Shown piece by piece: positions 43,201 through 51,032 of a DNA stretch of 51,032 bases (within the stretch, counting starts at the first letter, position 1; each line of letters opens with the position of its first letter). The DNA is from a bacterium. GTDB lineage: Bacteria > CSSED10-310 > JAFGSJ01. The stretch is taken from the NCBI GenBank assembly GCA_016934675.1, contig JAFGSJ010000055.1:1-51032 (forward strand). The letters run 5' to 3'. The notes beneath the pieces were generated by a model, which worked only from the letters and a program-made list of their open reading frames with translations, ran no database searches and was not told the origin of the DNA. Both the position numbers and the translations under genes were made by a program.

Positions 43201-46200
43201 ACGGTTCAGAGACCGGCCTGTCCGCAAGCTATGATTGGATGGTCGAAAGCAACCAGGCCAGTTCAAATTTCGGTATGGCAGTCTCCACAGCCGGCGATGT
43301 GAATGGTGACGGTTTCGGTGATGTGATCATCGGGGCATACAAATATGACCATGGAGAAACCGATGAAGGGGCGGCCTTTGTGTTTCTTGGTTCCTCATCA
43401 GGTCTGAACACCAGTTATGATAGAATGGTCGAGAGCAATCAGGCGATTTCCATATTCGGCTATAATGTTGCCTCCGCTGGCGATGTGAATGGTGACGGTT
43501 TCGGTGATGTCATCGTCTCGGCTGCTTTTTACGACAATCCAAGCTCGAATCAGGGTGCGGCGTTCGTCTATCATGGCTCAGCAAAGGGAATTGCCACCAC
43601 GAGTGGTTGGATTGGGGATAGCAATCAAATATCCGCATACTTCGGCATTTCAGTGGCATCCGCCGGAGACGTGAATGGTGATGGCTACAGCGATGTGATT
43701 ATCGGGGCACATAATTATGATAACGGCGAAACCAATGAAGGAGCTGCCTTTGTGTATCACGGTTCCGATATGGGCCTCGAGAGCACGTATGCCTGGATGG
43801 CTGAGGGCAATCAGGCCTCCGCTTATTTCGGAGTCTCATTGTCATCGGCCGGGGATGTGAACGGCGATGGCTATAGCGATGTGATAATAGGGGCTTACAA
43901 TTATAGCAATGGAGAAACGGGCGAAGGCGCTGCTTTTGTGTTTCATGGCTCCGATATAGGTCTCGAGAACACGTATTCTTGGATGGGTGAAAGCAATCAG
44001 AGTGATGCCAGATATGGTTGGTCAGTTTCATCAGCCGGGGATATCAATGCTGATGGTTTTGGTGATGTTATCGTGGCCGCTTATATGTTTGATAACGGTG
44101 AAACGAACGAGGGTGCGGTATGGGTGTACCATGGCTCCTCGACTGGATTAAGCAATTCATCTGATTGGATGACCGAAGGCAATCAAGAGAGTAGCAATTT
44201 TGGTTTTTCAGTAGCATCTGCCGGCGATGTGAATAGAGACGGTTATAGTGATATCATTATCGGGGCGAGTCTTTATGATCACGGACAAACCGATGAAGGT
44301 GCGGCATTTGTGTTTCATGGCTCGAGTACAGGGCTTTCAAGCGCATATGATACAATGGTTGAGAGCAATCAAACCCAAGCGTACTTCGGTATATCTGTCG
44401 CGACTGCCGGAGATGTGAACGGTGACGGTTTCAGCGATATGATCGTGGGTGCATACTACCTGGACGGTTATTATTCAGATGGAGGAGGTGCTTTTATCTT
44501 CCATGGTAATGCATCGGGTATTACGACGACATACGATCGGCTCTTGATCGGGAATCAAACAAATGAGCAATTCGGTCGTTCCGTTTCATCAGCCGGAGAT
44601 GTGAATGGCGATGGCTATAGTGATATCATTATCGGGGCTTACAGTTACGGTGATACCCATTCAGATGAAGGTGCAATGTACTTGTTCCATGGCTCATCAG
44701 AAGGTATTGACTTAAATTATGACGCCAGGATTGATAGTAACCAGGAAAATGCATATCTGGGCTATTCAGTTGCATCAGCCGGCGATGTGAATGGTGATGG
44801 ATACAGCGATGTGATTGCAGGAGCGTATGGTTATGATCACGGAACTTTCGATGAAGGAGCGGCCTTTCTTTATTATGGCAACAAAGGTGCTGGGGTCGCA
44901 ACGCCCCTGGTACAAATGAGATCAGATTTGTTCACCCCCATTTCGCTTCTTGGTGCAGCATCATATAACGAATTTATCATTCATCAGCTCGTGAGGACAC
45001 CGTTTGGCCGAGGATATGCCAAACTCCAGTGGCAGGCCCTTCCTTTAAGCGAGGCATTCTCTCTCAACCCCATAGAAATAAGCGCTACATGGCTCGATAC
45101 AGATGTGATGGGTATCGAAGTGGACCAGTTGGTTTCACTCGATTCCGAGATATCCGGGCCCTGGAAGTGGCGGGCACGTGTCACCTATGATCCGGTCATG
45201 GCCTTTCCCCAAATGTTCGGGCCCTGGCGGACCATGGCCGGCAACAATGTTACCGAAACAGACCTTCTCAATGGAATTGACTGTACCGAGCCCGTTTTTG
45301 ATGGGGTCCAATCCGTGGCTGATGAAAGCTGTGACTACACGGGCATCGAGATATTTTGGGAGGAACCGGTGAATTGGGGAACAGGTGCCAGCAGCGGGAC
45401 CTATGATCTCCTCAGATATTCCTCATCCGATTGCTCGGGCGCATATGATACGATAGCCACCGATCTATCCGAAACAACCACGGCCTTTCTCGACACGAGT
45501 GCAATTCCCGATACGATCTATTACTACCGGGTCGTGGCTATCAATAATTGTGCCACAATGTTATCAACCCCCGGGGCTAACCCCTGTTCCGATGCGGTAA
45601 TGGACCAGGAAGCGGGCACCACACCGACGGGTCTCACCAATAATACGGCAGTGGATAATGATGTCTGCCTGGATACAGGAGTGGACATCACCTGGGCTGC
45701 AGATCCCGGTGATTGGGGTGATGCAGCGATAGGCTCGAGGACCTATGATGTGCTTCGAGACGGCACAGCCGTCGCTTCAGGCCTCGCGTATGGCACCACC
45801 AACTATACCGATAACACAGGCGTGGACGGAACTGACTATACCTATTCCGTCCTTTATGTCAATGGCTGTGGATACTCTGCGGAGACAACCGGTATTGTCG
45901 CACAAGATAACGTCGCCTTCGCCCCTTCGGGCTTGACCAATAATACCGCCACCGATTACGATTTGTGCAGTAGTTATACGGGAGTGTACATTGGTTGGGC
46001 TGCAAGTCCGGGTGATTGGGGTGATAATGGCTTCGGGACAAGGACCTATGATGTGTTGAGAGATGGCGTTCCCATAATGACAGGCCTCACCCCACCTTAT
46101 ACGGGCTATTCTGATGAAACTGGTATCACCGGAACAACCTATACGTATTCAGTCCGTTATAACAATGGCTGCGGTTTTTCATCGGATACCAGTGGCGCCC

Positions 46201-48587
46201 AAGCCGCAAATGAAGAGGGATCATCACCGTCGGGGCTCGTGAATAACAATGCCGTGGACGTTGATACCTGTAGCGATAGCGGCGTTCAAATCACCTGGAC
46301 TGCCGATCCGGGCGATTGGGGTGACAATGGTTATGGGTCTCGTTATTACCAAGTGTACCGTGATGGGATTTGGATCGATTTTTATTTTGCCTATGGCATC
46401 ACCAGTTATACCGATACTACCGGGACCAATGGAGTTGATTACAACTATACAGTCCTCTATGTGAATGGTTGTTCCCTGTCTGCAGAGACAACCGGTGTCG
46501 TTGCAGGCGATCACATAGCAGTCGTCCCTTCGGGTTTGACGGAAAACACTGCTCTGGATGCCGATGCCTGCTCGGATACGGGTGTCGAAATCACCTGGGC
46601 TGCGGATCCCGGAGACTGGGGCGATTTTGGAGGCGGAACACGGACCTACGATGTGCTGCGCGACGGCACGCCCATTACAACCGGTATCCCTTACGGGACA
46701 ACCAGCTCGACCGACACGACCGGGACCAACGGAACAAGCTATACCTATTCGGTTCGGTATGTAAACGGATGTTCACTGTCCGCTTTAACCGCAGGAACAT
46801 CTGCGAGCGATGTGATTGCAGTCTCACCTTCAAGTTTGAGCAATAATACGGCAACTGATCTTAATAGTTGCTCCGATACCGGTGTAGAGATAACCTGGTC
46901 CGCCGATCCGGGAGATTGGGGTGATAATGCTTTAGGAACCCGAACATACGACGTGCTTCGAGACGGCACTTCCATTGCCTCGGGCCTCACCTATGGCACG
47001 ACGTCCCATATCGATACAACGGGCGAGAATGGCACCACCTATACGTATTCAGTCCGGTATATCAACGGTTGCAGCCTCTTCACGGATACGACGGGAGTGT
47101 CCGCAAGTGATCTGGCCGCAACAGCTCCTTCCAGCTTGACCAATAACGGTGCAACTGACGCTGATCCGTGTTCGGATACAGGAGTGGAAATAACCTGGCC
47201 TGCTGATCCCGGCGATTGGGGTGACAATGATGTGGGGACAAGGACCTATGATGTGCTCCGAGATAGTACTGCCATTGCCACAAGCCTCACCTATGGGACT
47301 ATCAGTTTCACCGATACGACCGGGACCAACGGAACAAGCTATACCTATTCAGTTCGGTATGTAAATGGTTGCTCGCTCTCCTCCGAGACACCCGGGACAT
47401 CTGCGAGCGATACTGTTGCTGTTTCTCCTTCCGGTTTAATTAACAATACGGCTACAGACCTGGATGCCTGCTCGGATACGGGTGTCGAAATCACCTGGGC
47501 TGCCGATCCGGGCGATTGGGGCGATTTTGGAGGCGGGATTCGGACCTACGATGTGCTGCGTGACGGCACAGCAATAACAACCGGCATCTCTTACGGGACA
47601 ACCAGTTATACCGATACGACCGGTGTCAATGGGACTACATATAGCTATTCGGTCCGTTACATCAATGGGTGTGGACTCGATGAAGAAACCACGGGAATTT
47701 CAGCAAGCGATATCAGTGCGGTAGCCCCTTCAAGCATCACTAACAATACCGCAACAGATTTAGGTGTATGCGCAGACAGCGGGGTAGAAATCACCTGGTC
47801 CGTGGATCCCGGTGATTGGGGAGATAATGGTCTAGGCACACGCTCATATGATATTCTCAGAGACAGTGTTGCCATTGCCTCCAGCATCGTCTACGGTACT
47901 ACGACCTACACGGATACGACCGGTATTGATGGCACACTATATATGTACACGATCCGATACCTGAATGGCTGCGGACTGACTGCCGAAACAAGCGGACAGT
48001 CTGCCGCGGATGATGTAGGCCTTACCCCGACTGGTCTCGTGAACAATGCTGCCGTCGATAGTGATCTGTGCGAATACACCGGTGTGGACATAACCTGGGC
48101 TGCGGATCCCGGAGACTGGGGCGATCATGGTTCGGGGACCCGGACATACGATATTGAAAGGGACGGCATTCCTATTGCCACCGGACTCATCTACGGCAGC
48201 ACAAGCTATACCGATGATACGGTCAATCCCGAGACGAGTTATGTCTACACAGTGCGTTACCTGAATGGTTGCGGAATCTCTGCTCTAACGACCGGATCGG
48301 CAATAGTGGATTCAAGAGATACCACGCCATGTCCCGACATCGGTAACACGCTTTTTGTGACACTCTTCGGAAATTATGCACTGTTGACCTGGTCTGAGAT
48401 CGAGTGTTCGGATCTCGGAACATATAAAGTCTACGGCTCACAGACCTTTAACGCACCATTTCCATCAGGCTGGACCATGATCGGCAATTCCGTGTTTAAC
48501 ACATTTTTCGTACCACTTTCTTCAACCTATAAAGCATTCAGGATCGTGGCCGTTGATTCATGTGGCAATGAATCACCGAATAAATGA
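40284..48587 (+). CDS. Giant secreted FG-GAP / Ig-like repeat protein (2767 residues)
   Basis: A single uninterrupted 8.3-kb frame. A signal peptide (STISILLVGMMSFSAAVAGS) is followed by a ~220-residue N-terminal module (NRAQGFRTWFNERGIRIVP and on), then 21 FG-GAP repeats (about residues 250-1535). Each has the calcium-binding DVNxDGxxD loop, as in SSAGDVNGDGYSDVIIGA. A beta-rich linker (~1540-1670) leads to one divergent and nine near-identical ~100-residue Ig/FN3-like repeats (DTGVEITWAADPGDWGD, RTYDVLRDGT, YTYSVRYVNGC), then a ~90-residue end. No C-terminal sorting signal or membrane segment is seen. Likely a calcium-stabilised surface or released adhesin-type protein; ligand unknown. A GGGAGG lies before the ATG, and a sigma-54 promoter lies 180 nt upstream. 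Confidence 0.85.
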   Translation: MKGRIGNSTISILLVGMMSFSAAVAGSHAEPLEESMTRNWLSEVQNTIQQQEYSVTMQKTGESGEGAGVYHAPNRAQGFRTWFNERGIRIVPRIIDNQPWELNLEPIRYGRVGYFSDCSGATHMVDEAQIRYVRVDLEEVYVNKADGLQHTIILDKSTRGGTGPFILEMHLKGNLGPRISSDRRTVSFVRKGAGTILEYGPVEVRDSLGSEVPTHFELSERDSILRFVIDDSAAAYPLTIRSVITTPDWIGGINQAGAGFGISVSSAGDVNNDGFSDVIVGAYTYDNGNQNEGAAFVYHGSASGLATSYSWTDEADKTWAYFGYSVSSAGDVNNDGFDDVIVGAHGYDNGQSMEGVAFVYHGSAIGLSASYNWMGESNQAGAAYGMSVSSAGDVNNDGYDDVIVGAPYYDNGEANEGLAFVYHGSSTGLSTSYAWIGEINIASAYFGYSVSSAGDVNHDGYSDVVIGAYYYSNGQTNEGAVFVYHGSSTGLSTSYSWMIEGNQASAQFGWSVACAGDVNGDSYSDIIIGSYLSCSGQVLVYHGSATGVQASYSWSGANPQGGSYYGFSVSSAGDVNNDGYSDVLVGAPHYSNGETTEGAVVLYLGSGLGLYSDPDKVLEIDYAGAEFGYSVSSAGDVNNDGYDDILGGAPAYVGPGSTGGGAFLFLGTSSEFDPDSIWTAYGDQLNGHFGWDVSTAGDVNGDGYGDVIIGARLYDNGQADEGVAYVFYGSAMGLATTYAWMAECNNAGAHFGEFVSSAGDVNGDGYSDVIVAARYYDNGQTDEGAAFLYHGSALGLSPSPDWLFETDQTDAWVSFVSSAGDVNGDGYSDIVLASDKYDSGQTDEGVAFGFYGSSTGLSATYDWLVEGDQASAYFGFASSAGDVNGDGYSDVIVGAGGYDNGETDEGMVYLYYGSSTGLATSAAWSYDSNQNGAALGSVSSAGDVNGDGYSDIIVGSYLYDNGETDEGAVFVFHGSETGLSASYDWMVESNQASSNFGMAVSTAGDVNGDGFGDVIIGAYKYDHGETDEGAAFVFLGSSSGLNTSYDRMVESNQAISIFGYNVASAGDVNGDGFGDVIVSAAFYDNPSSNQGAAFVYHGSAKGIATTSGWIGDSNQISAYFGISVASAGDVNGDGYSDVIIGAHNYDNGETNEGAAFVYHGSDMGLESTYAWMAEGNQASAYFGVSLSSAGDVNGDGYSDVIIGAYNYSNGETGEGAAFVFHGSDIGLENTYSWMGESNQSDARYGWSVSSAGDINADGFGDVIVAAYMFDNGETNEGAVWVYHGSSTGLSNSSDWMTEGNQESSNFGFSVASAGDVNRDGYSDIIIGASLYDHGQTDEGAAFVFHGSSTGLSSAYDTMVESNQTQAYFGISVATAGDVNGDGFSDMIVGAYYLDGYYSDGGGAFIFHGNASGITTTYDRLLIGNQTNEQFGRSVSSAGDVNGDGYSDIIIGAYSYGDTHSDEGAMYLFHGSSEGIDLNYDARIDSNQENAYLGYSVASAGDVNGDGYSDVIAGAYGYDHGTFDEGAAFLYYGNKGAGVATPLVQMRSDLFTPISLLGAASYNEFIIHQLVRTPFGRGYAKLQWQALPLSEAFSLNPIEISATWLDTDVMGIEVDQLVSLDSEISGPWKWRARVTYDPVMAFPQMFGPWRTMAGNNVTETDLLNGIDCTEPVFDGVQSVADESCDYTGIEIFWEEPVNWGTGASSGTYDLLRYSSSDCSGAYDTIATDLSETTTAFLDTSAIPDTIYYYRVVAINNCATMLSTPGANPCSDAVMDQEAGTTPTGLTNNTAVDNDVCLDTGVDITWAADPGDWGDAAIGSRTYDVLRDGTAVASGLAYGTTNYTDNTGVDGTDYTYSVLYVNGCGYSAETTGIVAQDNVAFAPSGLTNNTATDYDLCSSYTGVYIGWAASPGDWGDNGFGTRTYDVLRDGVPIMTGLTPPYTGYSDETGITGTTYTYSVRYNNGCGFSSDTSGAQAANEEGSSPSGLVNNNAVDVDTCSDSGVQITWTADPGDWGDNGYGSRYYQVYRDGIWIDFYFAYGITSYTDTTGTNGVDYNYTVLYVNGCSLSAETTGVVAGDHIAVVPSGLTENTALDADACSDTGVEITWAADPGDWGDFGGGTRTYDVLRDGTPITTGIPYGTTSSTDTTGTNGTSYTYSVRYVNGCSLSALTAGTSASDVIAVSPSSLSNNTATDLNSCSDTGVEITWSADPGDWGDNALGTRTYDVLRDGTSIASGLTYGTTSHIDTTGENGTTYTYSVRYINGCSLFTDTTGVSASDLAATAPSSLTNNGATDADPCSDTGVEITWPADPGDWGDNDVGTRTYDVLRDSTAIATSLTYGTISFTDTTGTNGTSYTYSVRYVNGCSLSSETPGTSASDTVAVSPSGLINNTATDLDACSDTGVEITWAADPGDWGDFGGGIRTYDVLRDGTAITTGISYGTTSYTDTTGVNGTTYSYSVRYINGCGLDEETTGISASDISAVAPSSITNNTATDLGVCADSGVEITWSVDPGDWGDNGLGTRSYDILRDSVAIASSIVYGTTTYTDTTGIDGTLYMYTIRYLNGCGLTAETSGQSAADDVGLTPTGLVNNAAVDSDLCEYTGVDITWAADPGDWGDHGSGTRTYDIERDGIPIATGLIYGSTSYTDDTVNPETSYVYTVRYLNGCGISALTTGSAIVDSRDTTPCPDIGNTLFVTLFGNYALLTWSEIECSDLGTYKVYGSQTFNAPFPSGWTMIGNSVFNTFFVPLSSTYKAFRIVAVDSCGNESPNK
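41030..44890 (+). repeat. Tandem FG-GAP repeat block (21 units, about 180-190 nt each)
   Basis: Counting the AGDVN-type calcium loops gives 21 units, from SSAGDVNNDGFSDVIVGAYT to ASAGDVNGDGYSDVIAGAYG. Repeats 1-7 use mostly NNDG and repeats 8-21 mostly NGDG, suggesting two or more rounds of expansion. Units 5 and 7 are degenerate. Confidence 0.85.
45621..48323 (+). repeat. Nine tandem 300-nt repeats coding Ig/FN3-like domains
   Basis: Units start at 45621, 45921, 46224, 46524, 46824, 47124, 47424, 47724 and 48024. All are 300 nt except the second (303 nt). Each has two conserved cysteines (SDTG-preceding CSD and VNGCS) likely to form a disulfide. A tenth, divergent unit precedes them. Confidence 0.9.
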
Positions 48588-48658
48588 GAATAGGAAAGCG
48601 TAATAAGTGAGTAGGCTATAACTTTCATTTTCGGTAGAACCGTGAAAAAGGGGGAGAT

Positions 48659-50632
48659 ATGTCAGTAAGAATACTACAGAACAATGGTATGGACCGATGT
48701 GTGTTGAGACATGAAACGGGGCGAATGACCCTGCCTGTCTGGTGCTTCGTGTCCGTCCTGATCATGTTCATGATTGCGGACGCTTCAACACTGAGCACAC
48801 CGGCCGGGAGCAGCGAGATAGGGGATTGGGTCTGGCAGGACCTGGATGAGAATGGGTTGCAGGACGTGGGCGAGCCCGGTTTTGCCGGGATACCGGTCCT
48901 GCTCTATGATGTGGACATGGTCTTCATCGGCTCGGTCCTGACCGATAGCGGCGGTTATTACTCGTTTGACGGTCTGGCTGCGGGGAGTTACTCGGTCGAG
49001 TTCATCACCCCGAAGGGGTATTCCCTGACCTTGTCCAAACAAGGGAGCGATGACATGCTAGACAGCGATCCTGATCGGGTGACCGGTCTGGCCGGCCCGG
49101 TTGTGCTGGCTGATGCGGAGATCAACCTCGATATCGATGCCGGGATCGTGGTCGGGTGTGATGGTCCCGGGGAACCGGTCTATCTCTATGCGGTAGACCT
49201 GGTCACGGACGGTTGTCCCTGTTATGAGGGCTGTCCCCGCCTGCATTTCGCCGATCCAAACCATCCGAGCACGGTGACGGGGTACAACATCTATCGTTCG
49301 GACGATCCGAGTCTACCCCGAGATTCCTGGCCCTTGTATGCTCATAATGTGGTCGACATGGATGGGGCATTACCCAATATTCAGTGGATCGATACGGCCT
49401 GTGATCCGGTCGAGGGCTGGTATTACCACATTGCGGCCTGGTCCGAGATATGTGGGGCCGAAGGGCCGTATTCGTTCAGTTATCCCGGCATTATCACCTC
49501 GGTTTTGCCGGCTGAAGGCCCCCAAAGTGGCGGAACGCAAGTGGTCATCGGGGGCGAATATCTTGGCTCGGGTTCAGATATTTACAGTGTGACCCTGTGC
49601 GGTGTATCGGCCACGATTATTGATCAAACCGCCTCCTCGGTCACGGTGATTTCAAGCCCGACCGCGACACCGGGTCTGGGTGATGTGGTGGTCAGCTCGG
49701 TGGACTGGGGAGTAACGACTTCGATCGATGCTTTCACATATCTTGACAGCGGTCTGATGGCCGGTGATCTGTATGCGACCGATGCCATTGTCGGGAACAT
49801 GCGTTATGTGCCGGGCGGGACGTTCACCCAGGGTTCGCCCACGGATGAACCGTGCCGGGAACCGTATGACCCGGGTAGTGAGACTCAGTTCAATCACACT
49901 CTGACGCGGAACGTTGCCGTGATGGAGACGGAGGTGACCCGCCAGATGTGGGCAGACCTGCTTGCGGTGCAGCCGAGTTTACCGGCTGATCCGACGAACA
50001 CATCATATGGTTCGGGTATGAGCAATCCGGTCAATAACCCGACCTGGTATGAGACGGTGTTGTTTGCTAATCTGCTGTCACTGCAGAATGGTTTGACGCA
50101 GTGTTATTACAAGGACGCGGGTTTTACCGATCCGGTGATGAGCAGCAATTATACGTCGGGGACGTTTTACTGCAATTTTGGAGCAAACGGATATCGTCTG
50201 TTGAGCGAGGGTGAGTGGGAGTATGCGGCCCGTGCGGGGACGACTACTCCCTTTTCGTGTAATGAGACGAATTACACCACTGGCAATTGTGACTCTTGCA
50301 CAGAGGGTACGCACCCGGTTCTTGAGCAGTATGCGGTGTATTGTGCGAATGATACGGGAGAAAGTGAGTGGGTTGGAAGTAAACTGGCCAATCCGTGGAA
50401 CCTGTCCGACATGCATGGTAATGTGTGGGAATGGTGCTGGGATTGGTATAATGCGACCTATCCTGGCGATACGACAGACTATACCGGGCCAGGATCGGGC
50501 TCGTACCGGGTGGAACGTGGCGGTAGCTGGTTCGGCATCGCACGGAACAGCCGGTCAGCGAACCGGAACTACTACTCGCCTGGCTTTCGATACTACTATT
50601 TCGGCTTCCGCCTTGCGAGGTCGGTGAATTAG
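48659..50632 (+). CDS. Secreted SdrD_B-TIG-SUMF1 protein; candidate DGR target protein
   Basis: A 657-residue exported protein. The signal-like segment is LPVWCFVSVLIMFMIADA (25-42); the ribosome site GGGGGAG supports the ATG at 48659. Domains: SdrD_B-like (~53-165, EIGDWVWQDLDENGLQDVGE), a ~100-residue region, an IPT/TIG domain (~277-360, ITSVLPAEGPQSGGTQVVIG), and a SUMF1/C-type-lectin-fold domain (~378-657: MRYVPGGTFTQGSPTDE, METEVTRQMWADLLA, LLSEGEWEYAARAG, LSDMHGNVWEWCWDW). The last ~40 residues (RGGSWFGIARNSRSANRNYY, then SPGFRYYYFGFRLARS) have the layout of a DGR variable region. The domain order suits a surface binding protein with a diversifiable tip. Confidence 0.85.
   Translation: MSVRILQNNGMDRCVLRHETGRMTLPVWCFVSVLIMFMIADASTLSTPAGSSEIGDWVWQDLDENGLQDVGEPGFAGIPVLLYDVDMVFIGSVLTDSGGYYSFDGLAAGSYSVEFITPKGYSLTLSKQGSDDMLDSDPDRVTGLAGPVVLADAEINLDIDAGIVVGCDGPGEPVYLYAVDLVTDGCPCYEGCPRLHFADPNHPSTVTGYNIYRSDDPSLPRDSWPLYAHNVVDMDGALPNIQWIDTACDPVEGWYYHIAAWSEICGAEGPYSFSYPGIITSVLPAEGPQSGGTQVVIGGEYLGSGSDIYSVTLCGVSATIIDQTASSVTVISSPTATPGLGDVVVSSVDWGVTTSIDAFTYLDSGLMAGDLYATDAIVGNMRYVPGGTFTQGSPTDEPCREPYDPGSETQFNHTLTRNVAVMETEVTRQMWADLLAVQPSLPADPTNTSYGSGMSNPVNNPTWYETVLFANLLSLQNGLTQCYYKDAGFTDPVMSSNYTSGTFYCNFGANGYRLLSEGEWEYAARAGTTTPFSCNETNYTTGNCDSCTEGTHPVLEQYAVYCANDTGESEWVGSKLANPWNLSDMHGNVWEWCWDWYNATYPGDTTDYTGPGSGSYRVERGGSWFGIARNSRSANRNYYSPGFRYYYFGFRLARSVN
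50519..50629 (+). other. Candidate DGR variable region (VR)
   Basis: C-terminal end of the SUMF1 domain. Codons at positions where DGR template repeats carry AAY are TTC, GGC, ATC (50531-50539), TAC, TAC (50570-50575), TTT (50585-50587), TAC, TAC, TAT and TTC (50591-50602): each ends in C or T and differs from AAC/AAT only at the first two bases. Between them the scaffold (GGSW, ARNSRSANRN, SPG, GFRLARS) is that of known C-type-lectin-fold variable proteins. The template repeat is not in the window, so this is predicted, not proven. Confidence 0.7.
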
Positions 50633-50634
50633 CC

Positions 50635-50666
50635 CGAATTTCTCACCACATTGGATGAGAAATTCG
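50635..50666 (+). terminator. Perfect 11-bp hairpin right after the SUMF1 gene
   Basis: CGAATTTCTCA (50635-50645) and TGAGAAATTCG (50656-50666) flank a 10-nt loop, beginning 2 nt after the stop codon. There is no T-tract, so it is a weak intrinsic terminator at best. A hairpin/cruciform just downstream of the variable region is a known cis element of DGR targets and is the more interesting reading. Confidence 0.65.
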
Positions 50667-50974
50667 CCCCCCGGGCTTCGAATCACTTCGTTCGCTCCCT
50701 TCGACTCCGCTCAGGACACGGCAGGACTAACCCGGGTTAGGACCTTGGAAATTTGTGCCTTTGGCTCGGAAAAAATGAAACAGAGGTCATGGCAAAAAAT
50801 GTAAGACTTAGCAGGTGGAAGGATGGCGACAGCGCAATCCTTCCACCCCAAGGCCCGATGGGGCTAGCTCATGAGACCACGAAACGCTGGGTGCCGTGGG
50901 ATAGGGGGGCACGCTGAAAGAGCCGGTCCGACCTGGTTTCGTGTTTTGACACATGATCCTCAAGAAAACGCCGG
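50667..50974. other. Structured intergenic region
   Basis: No coding frame of note. It contains a dispersed-repeat-like CTTCGACTCCGCTCAGGACA (50698-50717), an 11-bp perfect inverted repeat GGTGGAAGGAT / ATCCTTCCACC (50814-50824, 50837-50847), and an 8-bp pair CACGAAAC / GTTTCGTG (50878-50885, 50936-50943) enclosing a GTGCC/GGCAC stem (50891-50895, 50908-50912). Several consecutive stems suggest a structured RNA; type unknown. Confidence 0.45.
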
Positions 50975-51032
50975 TTAGAATGTATAGGTCAAACCGCAGA
51001 CCAGATAATGGAAAAGTGAAAAAGTATACACC
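50975..51032 (-). CDS. 3' end of a possible outer-membrane beta-barrel protein gene
   Basis: A minus-strand frame enters from the right edge and ends with a TAA at 50975: VYTFSLFHYLVCGLTYTF. The alternating aromatic pattern and terminal Phe (GLTYTF) are those of a final beta-barrel strand recognised by BamA. Only 18-19 residues are visible, so this is tentative. The gene would be convergent with the candidate DGR target gene. Confidence 0.35.
   Translation of the reverse strand, partial: VYTFSLFHYLVCGLTYTF

Noticed and set aside
41030..48323. CRISPR-like array from the periodic repeats
   Set aside because: The periodicity is in-frame coding repeats of 180-300 nt, without identical short repeats and unique spacers.
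50675..50700. tRNA T-loop-like sequence (GGCTTCGAATCAC)
   Set aside because: No matching acceptor, D or anticodon stems around it.

Overview
The window reads as a ~51 kb chromosomal piece of an uncultured, Gram-negative-type (diderm) bacterium. Support for a diderm comes from several lipobox proteins, IPTL-CTERM-like C-terminal sorting signals, sigma-54 promoter sequences with an NtrC-type activator, and a fragment that looks like the end of an outer-membrane beta-barrel. Base composition is intermediate, no rRNA or tRNA gene is visible, and the phylum cannot be fixed from sequence alone. Large FG-GAP and BNR repeat proteins, SUMF1-domain secreted proteins and Kor-type 2-oxoacid oxidoreductases are common in environmental candidate phyla.

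Region 1 (1-8.1 kb, minus strand) is a central-carbon block: mdh, then a tightly spaced run sucC-sucD-korD-korA-korB-korC-ndk-hbd-ackA (ackA runs off the left edge). It links malate/oxaloacetate, succinyl-CoA/succinate and 2-oxoglutarate through ferredoxin, with substrate-level phosphorylation at SucCD and acetate kinase. A good sigma-70 promoter precedes mdh.

Region 2 (8.2-10.9 kb) holds a secreted BamE-like small protein behind a sigma-54 promoter, an intergenic patch with palindromes and repeats that resembles mobile-element debris, a MazEF-type toxin-antitoxin pair with a promoter/operator palindrome, and a membrane-anchored isochorismatase-fold hydrolase.

Region 3 (11-24.6 kb) carries three glycosyltransferases, a secreted SUMF1-fold protein, a tiny protein with a sorting tail, leuS, a sulfatase-fold lipoprotein, a DUF362/ferredoxin protein, two small envelope proteins and a Nudix hydrolase.

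Region 4 (24.8-37.5 kb) is signalling: a lipoprotein, a membrane histidine kinase with an NtrC-type sigma-54 activator, a GT-C-like membrane protein, the remnant of a second one, then two convergent sets of soluble PAS/GAF histidine kinases with single-domain receivers.

Region 5 (37.8-51 kb) encodes large secreted proteins: a BNR-propeller protein with an IPTL-like tail, a 2767-residue FG-GAP/Ig-like giant behind a sigma-54 promoter, and a SdrD_B-TIG-SUMF1 protein. The last ends in what looks like the variable region of a diversity-generating retroelement (DGR): a C-type-lectin-fold C-terminus in which aromatic and small residues occupy codons consistent with mutated AAY codons, followed directly by an 11-bp perfect hairpin. 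The template repeat, Avd and reverse transcriptase are not in the window and would have to lie elsewhere. This is the most exciting signal here.
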